From Sphingomonas sp. (GTDB lineage: Bacteria > Pseudomonadota > Alphaproteobacteria > Sphingomonadales > Sphingomonadaceae): a DNA stretch of 64,000 bases. Shown piece after piece: positions 1-9,383 of this stretch (position 1 is the stretch's first letter; each line of letters opens with the position of its first letter). Location: the NCBI GenBank assembly GCA_017418975.1, contig JAFOMG010000030.1, forward strand, positions 62,001-126,000, in the 5' to 3' direction. The position numbers and the translations under genes were made by a program. The notes under the pieces were generated by a model. It was not told where the DNA came from and ran no database searches. It saw only the letters and a list, made by a program, of their open reading frames with translations.

Positions 1-135
1 CAGCCCATAGCCGAATTGCGCGCCGGCCTGGGAATAAGTGGCGATGCCGCTGGGATCGTCGTCCGCCGCGCCGGTGATCAGGCCCGGGCCCAGCTTCTTC
101 GCGACCGAGGTTTCTTCCTGTCTGCTGGCGGTCAT
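1..135 (-). CDS. Nramp-family divalent metal transporter, N-terminal fragment
   Basis: Only the first 45 codons are present; the gene runs off the left edge. The product would be an inner-membrane proton-coupled importer of Mn/Fe-type divalent cations. The visible part is a short cytoplasmic head (MTASRQEETSVAKK) followed by GPGLITGAADDDPSG, which resembles the Nramp TM1 segment whose DPG-type motif helps ligate the metal; here it reads DPSG. The ATG at 133-135 is the only plausible start. A 13-bp palindrome lies about 32 bases upstream and could be its operator. The family call rests on this one motif, so the exact metal and subfamily cannot be stated. Confidence 0.72.
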   Translation of the reverse strand, partial: MTASRQEETSVAKKLGPGLITGAADDDPSGIATYSQAGAQFGYGL

Positions 136-166
136 GCAGGCTCCGGCATGGTGACGAACGCGCGAT

Positions 167-179
167 GCTATCAGATAGC
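167..179. promoter_or_regulatory. Palindrome upstream of Nramp gene, possible metal-responsive operator
   Basis: GCTATC-A-GATAGC is a perfect 13-bp inverted repeat, 32 bases upstream of the minus-strand Nramp start. Read on that strand it overlaps a weak -10-like TAGCAT. Position and symmetry suggest an operator of the MntR/Mur kind, but no regulator is linked and the consensus was not tested. Confidence 0.3.
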
Positions 180-317
180 GCGCGATCCCGAACCAACCCA
201 GATCGATGCGCCGGGGCCGCACCGATCCGGACCGAATGCCGATTGCGCGGGCGCGGCTTACGCGGGAGCCTCTCCGTGGTTCGCCTCAGGGGACGCGAGC
301 CGCAAAAGGGGATGCCC

Positions 318-620
318 ATGTCTGGAGACAATCCGAGCTTTCCGATCAGCACCTGCGCCGCAAGCTGGTTCGACAGCGCGCACGCGCTGCACATCCGCGT
401 CTATTCGAGCGACGGCTACACGATCAGCGAGCGCTGCAACGACGGCAATGGCTGGACCGCCGGCGCCACCTTTCCCGGCTCGCAGGCCTCGGTGACGGTC
501 TGGCAGGATTCGCAGGGCGAGCATATCCGCCTCTATGTGACCAACCAGAACGTCACGACCGAATATTGCAACGACGCCGGCACCCAGGGCTGGACCAAGG
601 GCGCCTATACCCAGCCCTGA
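318..620 (+). CDS. Two-bladed fucose-binding-lectin-like protein (RSL/AAL type)
   Basis: This 100-residue protein has no signal peptide and consists of two similar blades, about residues 14-50 and 57-97. Each follows the fucose-lectin pattern I-R-[VL]-Y, then E eleven residues after the Arg, then C-x-D and G-W-T-x-G-A. It matches the Ralstonia solanacearum lectin RSL (about 90 residues, trimer forming a six-bladed propeller) in length and layout. The ligand Arg/Glu pairs are R27/E38 and R71/E82, and the second Trp of each site is kept (W46, W92). The first Trp (RSL W31/W76, from memory) is Asn in both blades (N41, N85). The start at 318 is chosen over 312 because AAAAGGGG sits six bases before it. 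It stands alone, divergent from the Nramp gene and convergent with metH. Sugar binding is inferred. Confidence 0.72.
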   Translation: MSGDNPSFPISTCAASWFDSAHALHIRVYSSDGYTISERCNDGNGWTAGATFPGSQASVTVWQDSQGEHIRLYVTNQNVTTEYCNDAGTQGWTKGAYTQP

Positions 621-688
621 ACCGTGCCGCGGCCGGTTCGGGTCGGGAATGCATATGGATCGCCGATTTCGAGAGCGGCCCCTCATTT

Positions 689-716
689 CGTCATCCCCGC
701 CCGCGCGGGGATGACG
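689..716. repeat. REP-type palindrome between convergent genes
   Basis: CGTCATCCCCGC and GCGGGGATGACG form perfect 12-bp arms separated by four bases. It lies between the lectin gene and metH, which point toward each other, so its transcript would fold as a hairpin on either strand and could act as a weak bidirectional terminator or 3' end stabiliser. The same core recurs at least ten times in the window. Confidence 0.75.
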
Positions 717-741
717 GGGGGTTGCCAATCGAATCCCGACC

Positions 742-3357
<2,616 letters not shown>

Positions 3358-3378
3358 TGCTCTTTTCTGTTCAAAGGT

Positions 3379-3909
3379 TCAGCCCGCGAGCGGGCGCGCC
3401 AGCACCACGTCGTCGAAAAGCTGTCCGCCCACGTCGAAGCGGCGCTCGCCCACGGGCACGAAGTCCTGCTTGCGGTAGAAGGTGAGCGCGCGGGCATTGT
3501 GCACATAGACGCCGAGCAGCAGCCGCGCATGGCCGGCCGCGCCGGCTACCGCCGCCGCCATCAGCGCCGCGCCCGCGCCCGAGCCGTGGAAGCGGGAAAG
3601 CAGGTAGATGCGCTTGAGCTCGATATCGCCCGGCCCGGCGCCGGGCAGGTCGGGCGTGGCGAGCTGCGCAAAGCCGACCGGCGCGCCACCCGGCGCCGCC
3701 TCCAGGATCCAGGCCCGGCTGCCTTTCGCGAAATAATCGGCGAAGCGCGCGGGCGCATAGGCATTGGCGCAATGCGCGACGATCGCGTCGCCGGGCAGCA
3801 CGCCCGCGAAGGTCTCGAGGAAAGTGGCGCCCGCCACCAGCGACAGCGCGGCGACGTCGCTCGCGCCCGCCTCGCGGACCCGCCATGCCTGCACCCCGGC
3901 CATGCTCAT
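3379..3909 (-). CDS. GNAT-family N-acetyltransferase
   Basis: A 176-residue acetyl-CoA-dependent acyltransferase of unknown substrate. The start ATG overlaps the TGA of the upstream methionine-synthase module (ATGA), indicating translational coupling, and fixes the N-terminus MSMAGVQAW. The GNAT core is visible: the beta-4 segment IELKRIYLLSRFHGSGAG carries the pyrophosphate-binding R-x-x-G-x-G/A loop, followed by VYVHNARALTFYRKQDF, the usual C-terminal motif (N-x-x-A-x-x-F-Y-x-K-x-G/D-F). The gene is wedged between the two halves of methionine synthase. That co-location may be incidental, or the enzyme may act on a metabolite of the methionine cycle; the sequence does not say which. Confidence 0.88.
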   Translation of the reverse strand: MSMAGVQAWRVREAGASDVAALSLVAGATFLETFAGVLPGDAIVAHCANAYAPARFADYFAKGSRAWILEAAPGGAPVGFAQLATPDLPGAGPGDIELKRIYLLSRFHGSGAGAALMAAAVAGAAGHARLLLGVYVHNARALTFYRKQDFVPVGERRFDVGGQLFDDVVLARPLAG

Positions 3910-4958
3910 GCGCCCATGGTGAAGGGCTCGAGCCCGGCCAGCCGCGTCCGCACCTCCGGCGTCGGGATCGGCCGGGCCGGCAGCCCCTCCACCGCCTTCG
4001 CGATCGCGCCGATATGCGCGGGCGTCGATCCGCAGCAGCCGCCCAGGATGTTCACCTGCCCCGCATCGGCCCATTCCTTGACCAGCCCCGCCGTCGTCGC
4101 GGGCAGCTCGTCATAGGCGCCCAGCTCGTTGGGCAGGCCGGCGTTCGGATAGACCATGATCAGCGTGTCGCAGAGCGCCGACAGCGTCTTGACGTGCGGG
4201 CGCAGCTGCTCGGCGCCGAACGAGCAGTTGAGCCCGATCGTCACCGGCCGCGCATGGCGCACCGCATGCCAGAAGGCCTCCACCGTATGGCCGGAAAGGT
4301 TGCGCCCGCTCAGGTCGGTCAGCGTCATCGACAGCATGATCGGCAAGTCGCGGCCCAGCGCCTCGCCCGCCTCGATCGCCGCCATGATCCCGGCCTTGGC
4401 GTTGAGCGTGTCGAACACCGTCTCGATCAGCACGAAGTCGATCCCGCCCTCGACCAGCGCGTCGATCTGCTCGCGATACACGTCCTTCAGATAGTCGAAG
4501 TCGATCTCGCGATAGCCGGGATCGTTGACGTCCGGGCTCAGCGACAGCGTCTTGTTGGTCGGCCCCAGCGCGCCCGCCACGAAGCGCGGGCGGCCGTCCC
4601 TGGCCTCGAACTCGTCGGCGATCGAGCGGGCCAGCCGAGCGCTCTCCACATTGATCTCGCGCACCAGATGCTCGGCGCCGTAATCGGCCTGGCTGATGCG
4701 GTTGGCCGAGAAGGTGTTGGTCTCGGCAATGTCCGCCCCCGCCTCGAAATAGGCGCGGTGAATCGATGCCGGCACCTCGGGCATGGTCAGCGCGAGGATG
4801 TCGTTATTGCCCTTCTGGTCGTGGCTCAGCCCCAGATCGCCGGCATAGGCGGCCTCGTCGAGCTTCCAGTTCTGGATCTCGGTGCCGAACGCCCCGTCGG
4901 TGATCAGGATGCGCCTGGCGGCTTCGGCCAGCAGTTTCTCGCGTGCAGTCATATTCAT
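3906..4958 (-). CDS. metH: Methionine synthase N-terminal module (homocysteine S-methyltransferase domain)
   Basis: This 350-residue zinc-dependent homocysteine-binding barrel complements the separate C-terminal MetH module downstream. The zinc ligands are visible as GLNCSFGA and GGCCGSTP; ITDGAFGTEIQ near the N-terminus is the usual start of the barrel. It could instead be annotated as a stand-alone homocysteine S-methyltransferase (BHMT family), but the operon with the module lacking this domain makes the split-MetH reading much stronger. The start at 4958 (MNMTARE) is chosen because GGAGG lies eight bases before it. That Shine-Dalgarno is formed by the end of a repeat element (4965-5098) which separates this gene from metF. 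Confidence 0.95.
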   Translation of the reverse strand: MNMTAREKLLAEAARRILITDGAFGTEIQNWKLDEAAYAGDLGLSHDQKGNNDILALTMPEVPASIHRAYFEAGADIAETNTFSANRISQADYGAEHLVREINVESARLARSIADEFEARDGRPRFVAGALGPTNKTLSLSPDVNDPGYREIDFDYLKDVYREQIDALVEGGIDFVLIETVFDTLNAKAGIMAAIEAGEALGRDLPIMLSMTLTDLSGRNLSGHTVEAFWHAVRHARPVTIGLNCSFGAEQLRPHVKTLSALCDTLIMVYPNAGLPNELGAYDELPATTAGLVKEWADAGQVNILGGCCGSTPAHIGAIAKAVEGLPARPIPTPEVRTRLAGLEPFTMGA

Positions 4959-4964
4959 TCCTAG

Positions 4965-5098
4965 TTCCTCCCCGGCACGGGGAGGGAGACCAGCCGCGGG
5001 CTGGTGGAGGGGGCCCTCCGCCTGGCTTTCCGCTGGTGGAGGGCCCCCTCCACCACGCCGCTGCGCGTCGCGGTCCCCCTCCCCGCGCCGGGGAGGAA
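4965..5098. repeat. 134-bp inverted-end repeat inside the methionine operon
   Basis: TTCCTCCCCGGC at the left end and GCCGGGGAGGAA at the right end are perfect 12-bp inverted ends. The interior holds further G/C-rich hairpins (GGTGGAGGGGGCCCTCC and related). It occupies almost the whole gap between metF and metH. Its left end, read on the minus strand, gives the GGAGGAA that serves as ribosome-binding site for the metH N-terminal module. A short relative with the same arms is at 36047-36074. It could also attenuate transcription between metF and metH. Confidence 0.7.
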
Positions 5099-5104
5099 CG
5101 AAAT

Positions 5105-6019
5105 CTACGCCCCTACGAGCGCCGCCACCTTCGGCCGCACGCCCAGCAGGTGGCAGATCGCGTAGCTCAGCTCGGCCCGGTTGAGCGTGTAGAAGTGGAA
5201 CTGGCGCACCCCGCCGGCATAGAGCTTGCGGCACAGTTCCGCCGCCAGCGTCGCCGCCACCAGCTGGCGGGCGGCGGGATGATCGTCCAGCCCATCGAAC
5301 AGCCGCTCCATCCAGCCCGGCACCTGGGTGCCGCACATGCCCGACATGCGCACCACGCTGGCGAAGCTCATCACCGGCATGATGCCCGGCACGATCTCCG
5401 CGTCGATCCCCGCCTTGGCCGCGTCGTCGCGAAAGCGCAGGAAAGTCTCGGGCTCGAAGAAGAACTGGGTGATCGCCCGGGTCGCGCCCGCGTCGATCTT
5501 GCGCTTCAGATTGTCGAGGTCCGCCACCTGGGTCGGCGAATCCGGATGGCATTCGGGATAGGCCGCGACCGATATCTCGAAGGGATGCAGCTTGCGCAGC
5601 CCCGCCACCAGGTCCGCGGCATTTTCATAGCCGCCGGGATGGGTGTGGTACTTCTCGCCCGCCCGGGGCGGATCGCCGCGCAGCGCCACGATGTGGCGCA
5701 CGCCGGCCGCCCAATAGTCGCGCGCGACCTGGTCGATCTCCTCCCGGGTCGCCTCGACGCAGGTGAGGTGCGCCGCCGCCGGGATCGCCGTCTCGCGGGC
5801 GATCCGCGCCACCGTGTTGTGGGTGCGCTCGCGAGTCGAGCCGCCGGCGCCATAGGTCACCGAGACGAAGCGCGGCCCCAGCGGGCTCAGCGTCTCGATC
5901 GATTCCCACAGCGTCTCCTCCATCTTCTCCGTCTTGGGCGGGAAGAATTCGAAGCTAACATCGATATCGCCCGCCACGTCCGCGAACAGCGGCGCCGCCA
6001 GCGGGTCCAGGATAGTCAT
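5105..6019 (-). CDS. metF: 5,10-methylenetetrahydrofolate reductase
   Basis: A 304-residue flavoenzyme that reduces 5,10-methylene-THF to 5-methyl-THF, the methyl donor for MetH. The family core is intact: SFEFFPPKTEKMEETLW near residue 22 (catalytic Glu), SVTYGAGGSTRERT, HIVALRGDPP and the FAD-binding ISVAAYPECHP with ITQFFFEPETF. The length is normal for the bacterial enzyme. Its ATG overlaps the TGA of the upstream ArsR-methyltransferase gene, so the regulator and MetF are translated together. It precedes both methionine synthase genes in the same orientation, forming a complete methyl-THF to methionine route. Confidence 0.97.
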   Translation of the reverse strand: MTILDPLAAPLFADVAGDIDVSFEFFPPKTEKMEETLWESIETLSPLGPRFVSVTYGAGGSTRERTHNTVARIARETAIPAAAHLTCVEATREEIDQVARDYWAAGVRHIVALRGDPPRAGEKYHTHPGGYENAADLVAGLRKLHPFEISVAAYPECHPDSPTQVADLDNLKRKIDAGATRAITQFFFEPETFLRFRDDAAKAGIDAEIVPGIMPVMSFASVVRMSGMCGTQVPGWMERLFDGLDDHPAARQLVAATLAAELCRKLYAGGVRQFHFYTLNRAELSYAICHLLGVRPKVAALVGA

Positions 6020-6969
6020 GCGGCCTTCACCCCTTGCTTCGCTTCGCCGGTCTTGCGACCGAGCCATAATTTCACCGTCAGCTCGCCGCCCTCCAGCGTC
6101 TCCACCTTCACCGGCGCGAGCCCATGCGCCTCGAACCAGCCGAGCACCTGCTCGTCGGAGAAGCCCAGCCGCGTATGCGCGTCCTTCTGCCGCAGCTCCT
6201 CGCGCTCGTGCGGGGCGAAATCGGCGATGAGCAGCCGCCCGCCCGGCGCCAGCACCCGCGCCGCCTCGCCGATCGCGGCGCCCGGCTGCTGCGCAAAATG
6301 GAGCACATGGTGCAGGATCGCGAGGTCCGCCCCGCCGTCCTGCAGCGGCAGCGCATAAAGGTCCGCCTGCCGCAGCTCGGCATTGGCCAGCCCCTGCTCG
6401 GAAAGCTTGGCGCGCGCAAGACGCAGCATCTCGCTCGACCGGTCGATCCCCAGCGCGCGCTCGGCACGCGGCGCGAACAGCTCGAGCATGCGCCCGGTGC
6501 CGGTGCCGATATCGACAAGATAGCCGACCGCCGCATCCCCCAGCGCCGCGGCCATCGCCGCCTCGACTTCGCTCTCGGCGACGTGGAGCGAGCGGATCGC
6601 ATCCCATTCGCCGGCATTGTTCTCGAACCAGTCCGCCGCCGCGCTCGCCCGGTCCGCGCGCACCGCGGCGAGCCGCGCCTCGTCGGCGACCATCCAGTGA
6701 TCGACTTCGTTCCAGGCATCGAGCGCGGCGAGCATCGGCTCCACCCTGGCCGGGGCGCCCAGGCCGACGAACACCCAGCTGCCTTCCTTGCGCCGCTCGA
6801 GCAGCCCGGCGTCGCACAGGATCTTCACGTGGCGCGAGACACGCGGCTGGCTCTGCCCCAGCACCTGCGCCAGCTCGCCCACGCTCAGCTCCATCGAGCG
6901 GACCAGCGCAAGGATGCGCAGCCGCGTCGAATCGGCAAGGGCACGGAAGATGGCGAGGGCGTTCTGCAC
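6016..6969 (-). CDS. ArsR-family regulator fused to SAM-dependent methyltransferase (SahR-like)
   Basis: First gene of the methionine operon, 317 residues. Residues 1-80 are an ArsR winged helix (ALADSTRLRILALV, then the recognition helix QSQPRVSRHVKIL). Residues about 140-260 are a class I methyltransferase with motif I LVDIGTGTGR at 151-160, the Asp of ALGIDRS, and LAILHHVLHF. The start is GTG at 6967-6969, which gives the usual MQNALAIFRALADSTR beginning; no ATG fits. The design suggests a repressor that senses S-adenosylhomocysteine or SAM through the methyltransferase fold, as known for SahR-type control of methionine genes. A perfect palindrome just upstream (6981-7000) is the likely operator. 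Methyltransferase activity itself is unproven. Confidence 0.9.
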   Translation of the reverse strand: MQNALAIFRALADSTRLRILALVRSMELSVGELAQVLGQSQPRVSRHVKILCDAGLLERRKEGSWVFVGLGAPARVEPMLAALDAWNEVDHWMVADEARLAAVRADRASAAADWFENNAGEWDAIRSLHVAESEVEAAMAAALGDAAVGYLVDIGTGTGRMLELFAPRAERALGIDRSSEMLRLARAKLSEQGLANAELRQADLYALPLQDGGADLAILHHVLHFAQQPGAAIGEAARVLAPGGRLLIADFAPHEREELRQKDAHTRLGFSDEQVLGWFEAHGLAPVKVETLEGGELTVKLWLGRKTGEAKQGVKAA

Positions 6970-6980
6970 GGCGGTTATAG

Positions 6981-7000
6981 ATATAAAGATATCTTTATAT
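6981..7000. promoter_or_regulatory. Perfect 20-bp palindromic operator of the methionine operon
   Basis: ATATAAAGAT followed by ATCTTTATAT is a perfect palindrome, strikingly A/T-rich in this G+C-rich DNA. It lies 11 bases upstream of the GTG start of the ArsR-methyltransferase gene. It would overlap the promoter or leader, consistent with autorepression and control of metF-metH. ArsR dimers bind symmetric sites of this length. Confidence 0.75.
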
Positions 7001-7087
7001 GCGGTCAACGCACCGCATGCGCCTTGCGCGCGAGTCACTCCCTCGGTTAGCCCTTGCCCGAACATTCCGGCAAAGGGGACGCAATCC

Positions 7088-7342
7088 ATGCGCAAGGCGC
7101 TCATCCTCCCGCTCGCGGCCGTCGCGCTGCTCGGGCTTTCGGCCTGCGGCAACAAGGCGAAGAACGAAGCGGCCGAGGCCAATGAAGCGGTCGCGGGCGA
7201 CAGCAACACCATGGGCGAGGCGGTGGGCGACGTGAACGCCGCCGAGAATGCGGCGTTCGGCGCCGCCGAGAGCAATTACGACCAGGCCGTGCCGGTCGGC
7301 AATGCCGCCGGCGAAGGCTCGGGCGACGAGATCACCGACTGA
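7088..7342 (+). CDS. Small Ala/Asn-rich lipoprotein
   Basis: An 84-residue secreted lipoprotein: MRKALILPLAAVALLGLSAC has a lipobox with Cys20. The mature part is hydrophilic, acidic and rich in Ala, Asn and Glu (NKAKNEAAEANEAVAGD), likely helical. Function is unknown. AAAGGGG precedes the ATG at a normal distance. It resembles the 83-residue lipoprotein at 53823-54074 in composition and in its MRK...AC signal. It is followed after three bases by a second small lipoprotein and then an aldo/keto reductase, probably one transcript. Confidence 0.8.
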   Translation: MRKALILPLAAVALLGLSACGNKAKNEAAEANEAVAGDSNTMGEAVGDVNAAENAAFGAAESNYDQAVPVGNAAGEGSGDEITD

Positions 7343-7345
7343 TCC

Positions 7346-7510
7346 ATGCGGCTCGCCCCTCTCCTCCTCCTGCTCGCTCTCGCCGCCTGCGGCCGCGGCG
7401 GATCCGATGACGCGCAAGGTGGCTTGAGCGCAGGCGAGTCCCGCCAGCTCGACGCGGCGGCGGCCGCGATCGACGTGAATGCCAGCCAGTCCAACGGAGC
7501 GGTGGAATGA
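7346..7510 (+). CDS. 54-residue lipoprotein
   Basis: A very short frame encoding MRLAPLLLLLALAACGRGG, a typical lipoprotein signal with Cys15, then about 38 polar residues (GESRQLDAAAAAIDVNAS). It begins three bases after the preceding lipoprotein gene and its TGA overlaps the ATG of the aldo/keto reductase (ATGA), so it sits in a tight three-gene unit. The coupling at both ends and the clean lipobox are the support for it being real. Function is unknown. Confidence 0.68.
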   Translation: MRLAPLLLLLALAACGRGGSDDAQGGLSAGESRQLDAAAAAIDVNASQSNGAVE

Positions 7511-8454
7511 TCAGGCGGGAACTGGGCACGAGCGGCATCGAGACGCCGCCGCTGATCCTGGGCGGCAACGTCTTCGGCTGGACCGCCGACCGGGCGATCA
7601 GCTTCGCGGTGCTCGATCGCTTCGCCGAAGCCGGCGGCGCGCTGATCGACACCGCCGACGTCTATTCGGCCTGGGTCCCCGGGCATCGCGGCGGCGAATC
7701 CGAGGCGATCATCGGCGAATGGCTCCGCACCTCGGGCAAGCACGGCAAGGTGAAGGTCGCGACCAAGGTCGGCATGCTCGACGGCGAGGGCGGCTCGAAG
7801 CTCGCGCCCGCGCGCATCGCCGCCGCCTGCGACGCGTCGCTGAAGCGCCTCGGCGTCGAGACGATCGACCTGTATTTCGCGCATCAGGACGACGAGGCGG
7901 TGCCGCAGGAAGAAGTGCTCGCCGCTTTCGACAGGCTGATCCGGGCCGGCAAGATCCGGGCGATCGGCGCGTCGAACTTCCATGCCGCCCGCCTGAAGTC
8001 CGCGCTCGACATCGCCACGCGCGACGGCCTGCCGCATTATCGGGCGCTGCAGAACGAGTATAACCTGGTCAGCCGCCACAAGTTCGAGGGCGAGCTCCAG
8101 GATCTGTGCGTCGAGTATAATATCGGCTGCGTGCCCTATTACGGGCTCGCCTCGGGCTATCTCACCGGCAAGTATCGCTCCGAGGCGGATCTCGGGAAGA
8201 GCGTGCGCGGCGGCCGGATGACGGCGTTCATGCAGGGCAAGGGCCCCGCCGTCCTCGCCGCCATGGACGAAGTCGCGGCCGAGACCGGCGCCACCCTCGC
8301 CCGGATCGCCCTGGCCTGGGTCGCGGCGCAGCCGGGCGTGACGGCGCCGATCGCCAGCGCGACTTCGCTCGCCCAGGTCGAGGAGCTGGTGGGAAGCTGG
8401 GACGTGGCGCTCAGCCGCGCGCAGCTGGACCGGCTGACGGCGGCCGGAGCCTAG
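7507..8454 (+). CDS. Aldo/keto reductase
   Basis: A 315-residue NAD(P)H-dependent carbonyl reductase with the family barrel. The catalytic tetrad is visible: Asp and Tyr in IDTADVYS, Lys in VATKVGM and His in YFAHQDD. AIGASNF, YNLVSR and the C-terminal PIASATSLAQVEEL form the cofactor pocket. The substrate is not predictable; the sequence resembles the YajO/general stress AKR group. Its start overlaps the upstream lipoprotein stop. Its TAG and the TAG of the convergent LysR gene share the same four bases (8451-8454, CTAG). Confidence 0.94.
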   Translation: MIRRELGTSGIETPPLILGGNVFGWTADRAISFAVLDRFAEAGGALIDTADVYSAWVPGHRGGESEAIIGEWLRTSGKHGKVKVATKVGMLDGEGGSKLAPARIAAACDASLKRLGVETIDLYFAHQDDEAVPQEEVLAAFDRLIRAGKIRAIGASNFHAARLKSALDIATRDGLPHYRALQNEYNLVSRHKFEGELQDLCVEYNIGCVPYYGLASGYLTGKYRSEADLGKSVRGGRMTAFMQGKGPAVLAAMDEVAAETGATLARIALAWVAAQPGVTAPIASATSLAQVEELVGSWDVALSRAQLDRLTAAGA

Positions 8455-9296
8455 TCGGCCGGGCGCCCGGCCAGCCCGGCGATCCATCGGGCATCGTCCG
8501 AAGCCAGGCGATTGCCCATGGCGCACAATATCAGCGTGTTGCGCGCCACCGGCCCGCAGGGCGCGAAGCCGAAGGCACGGGCGGCGTCCTCGGGCGCGAT
8601 GGTGAAGCCGCGGCCGGCACGCACGCTGAGCAGCGCTTCCTCCAGCTCGTTGCAATGGTCGCGGACCGTCAGGCCGGCCGGCTGCGCCGCCAGCACCTGG
8701 TCGAACCAGTGCCCGAACACATATTCATATTCGTCATAGGCGATGCACGGCGCCTGGGAGAGGCATTCGCGCGTCGGCCGGCCGTCCGGCGCGCCGACCA
8801 GCCATAGCGTTTCCTCGGCCACCGCGACGCTTTCGATCGGCGCGGCCACCACGCCGCGATAGGTGATGCCCAGGTCGATCACGCCGGCGCCGAGCCAGCC
8901 GAGGATCTGGTCGTGCGAACCCATGCGAAAGACGATGCGCCGGGCCGGCTCGGCGTCGCGGAACAGCCGGGGGGCCAGGCGGTACCGGCCGAAGCCGGTG
9001 ACGCAGCCGATACGCAGCGGCACCGCCGCCGGAGCCTCGCTGCGGACCTGCTCGGCGGCATGCGCGACCTCGGCGAGCGCCCGGTCGATCGCTTCGTACA
9101 GGGCGCGCCCCTCGGGCGTCAGCCGCAGGCGGCGCCCGACCCGCTCGGCGAGTACCACGCCCGCATCGCGCTCGAACCGCCGGAAATCGGCATGGATCGA
9201 CGGCGGCGACCTGCCCTCGATCCGCGCCGCCGCATTGATCCCGCCCGCACGGGCGACGGCATGGAAGGCGGCGGCACGGCGCAAGTCGATCTTCAT
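8451..9296 (-). CDS. LysR-family transcriptional regulator
   Basis: 281 residues: an N-terminal winged helix (MKIDLRRAAAFHAVARAGGI..., residues 1-60, ending in RVGRRLRLTPEGRALYEA) and a LysR substrate-binding domain (about 85-275). The HTH is a variant: the recognition helix reads SPPSIHADFRRFERDAGV rather than the commoner QPAVSRQI. The ATG at 9296 is chosen because GGGAAAACGG precedes it; an ATG at 9317 is possible. It is divergent from the NTF2-like secreted protein, its likeliest target, and overlaps the convergent aldo/keto reductase stop. Confidence 0.9.
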   Translation of the reverse strand: MKIDLRRAAAFHAVARAGGINAAARIEGRSPPSIHADFRRFERDAGVVLAERVGRRLRLTPEGRALYEAIDRALAEVAHAAEQVRSEAPAAVPLRIGCVTGFGRYRLAPRLFRDAEPARRIVFRMGSHDQILGWLGAGVIDLGITYRGVVAAPIESVAVAEETLWLVGAPDGRPTRECLSQAPCIAYDEYEYVFGHWFDQVLAAQPAGLTVRDHCNELEEALLSVRAGRGFTIAPEDAARAFGFAPCGPVARNTLILCAMGNRLASDDARWIAGLAGRPAD

Positions 9297-9383
9297 TCCG
9301 TTTTCCCGAATGATCATGGCCAAGCTTACGAATATCGGAACAATCGGAAGATCGCTATGCCGGCGGGCAAGGGAGAGTGCGCG

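Noticed and set aside
3379..4074. Longer minus-strand GNAT start at 4074
   Set aside because: The upstream 55 codons overlap the methionine synthase module and have no homology-like sequence. ATGA at 3909 is a coupled start with the correct family N-terminus.
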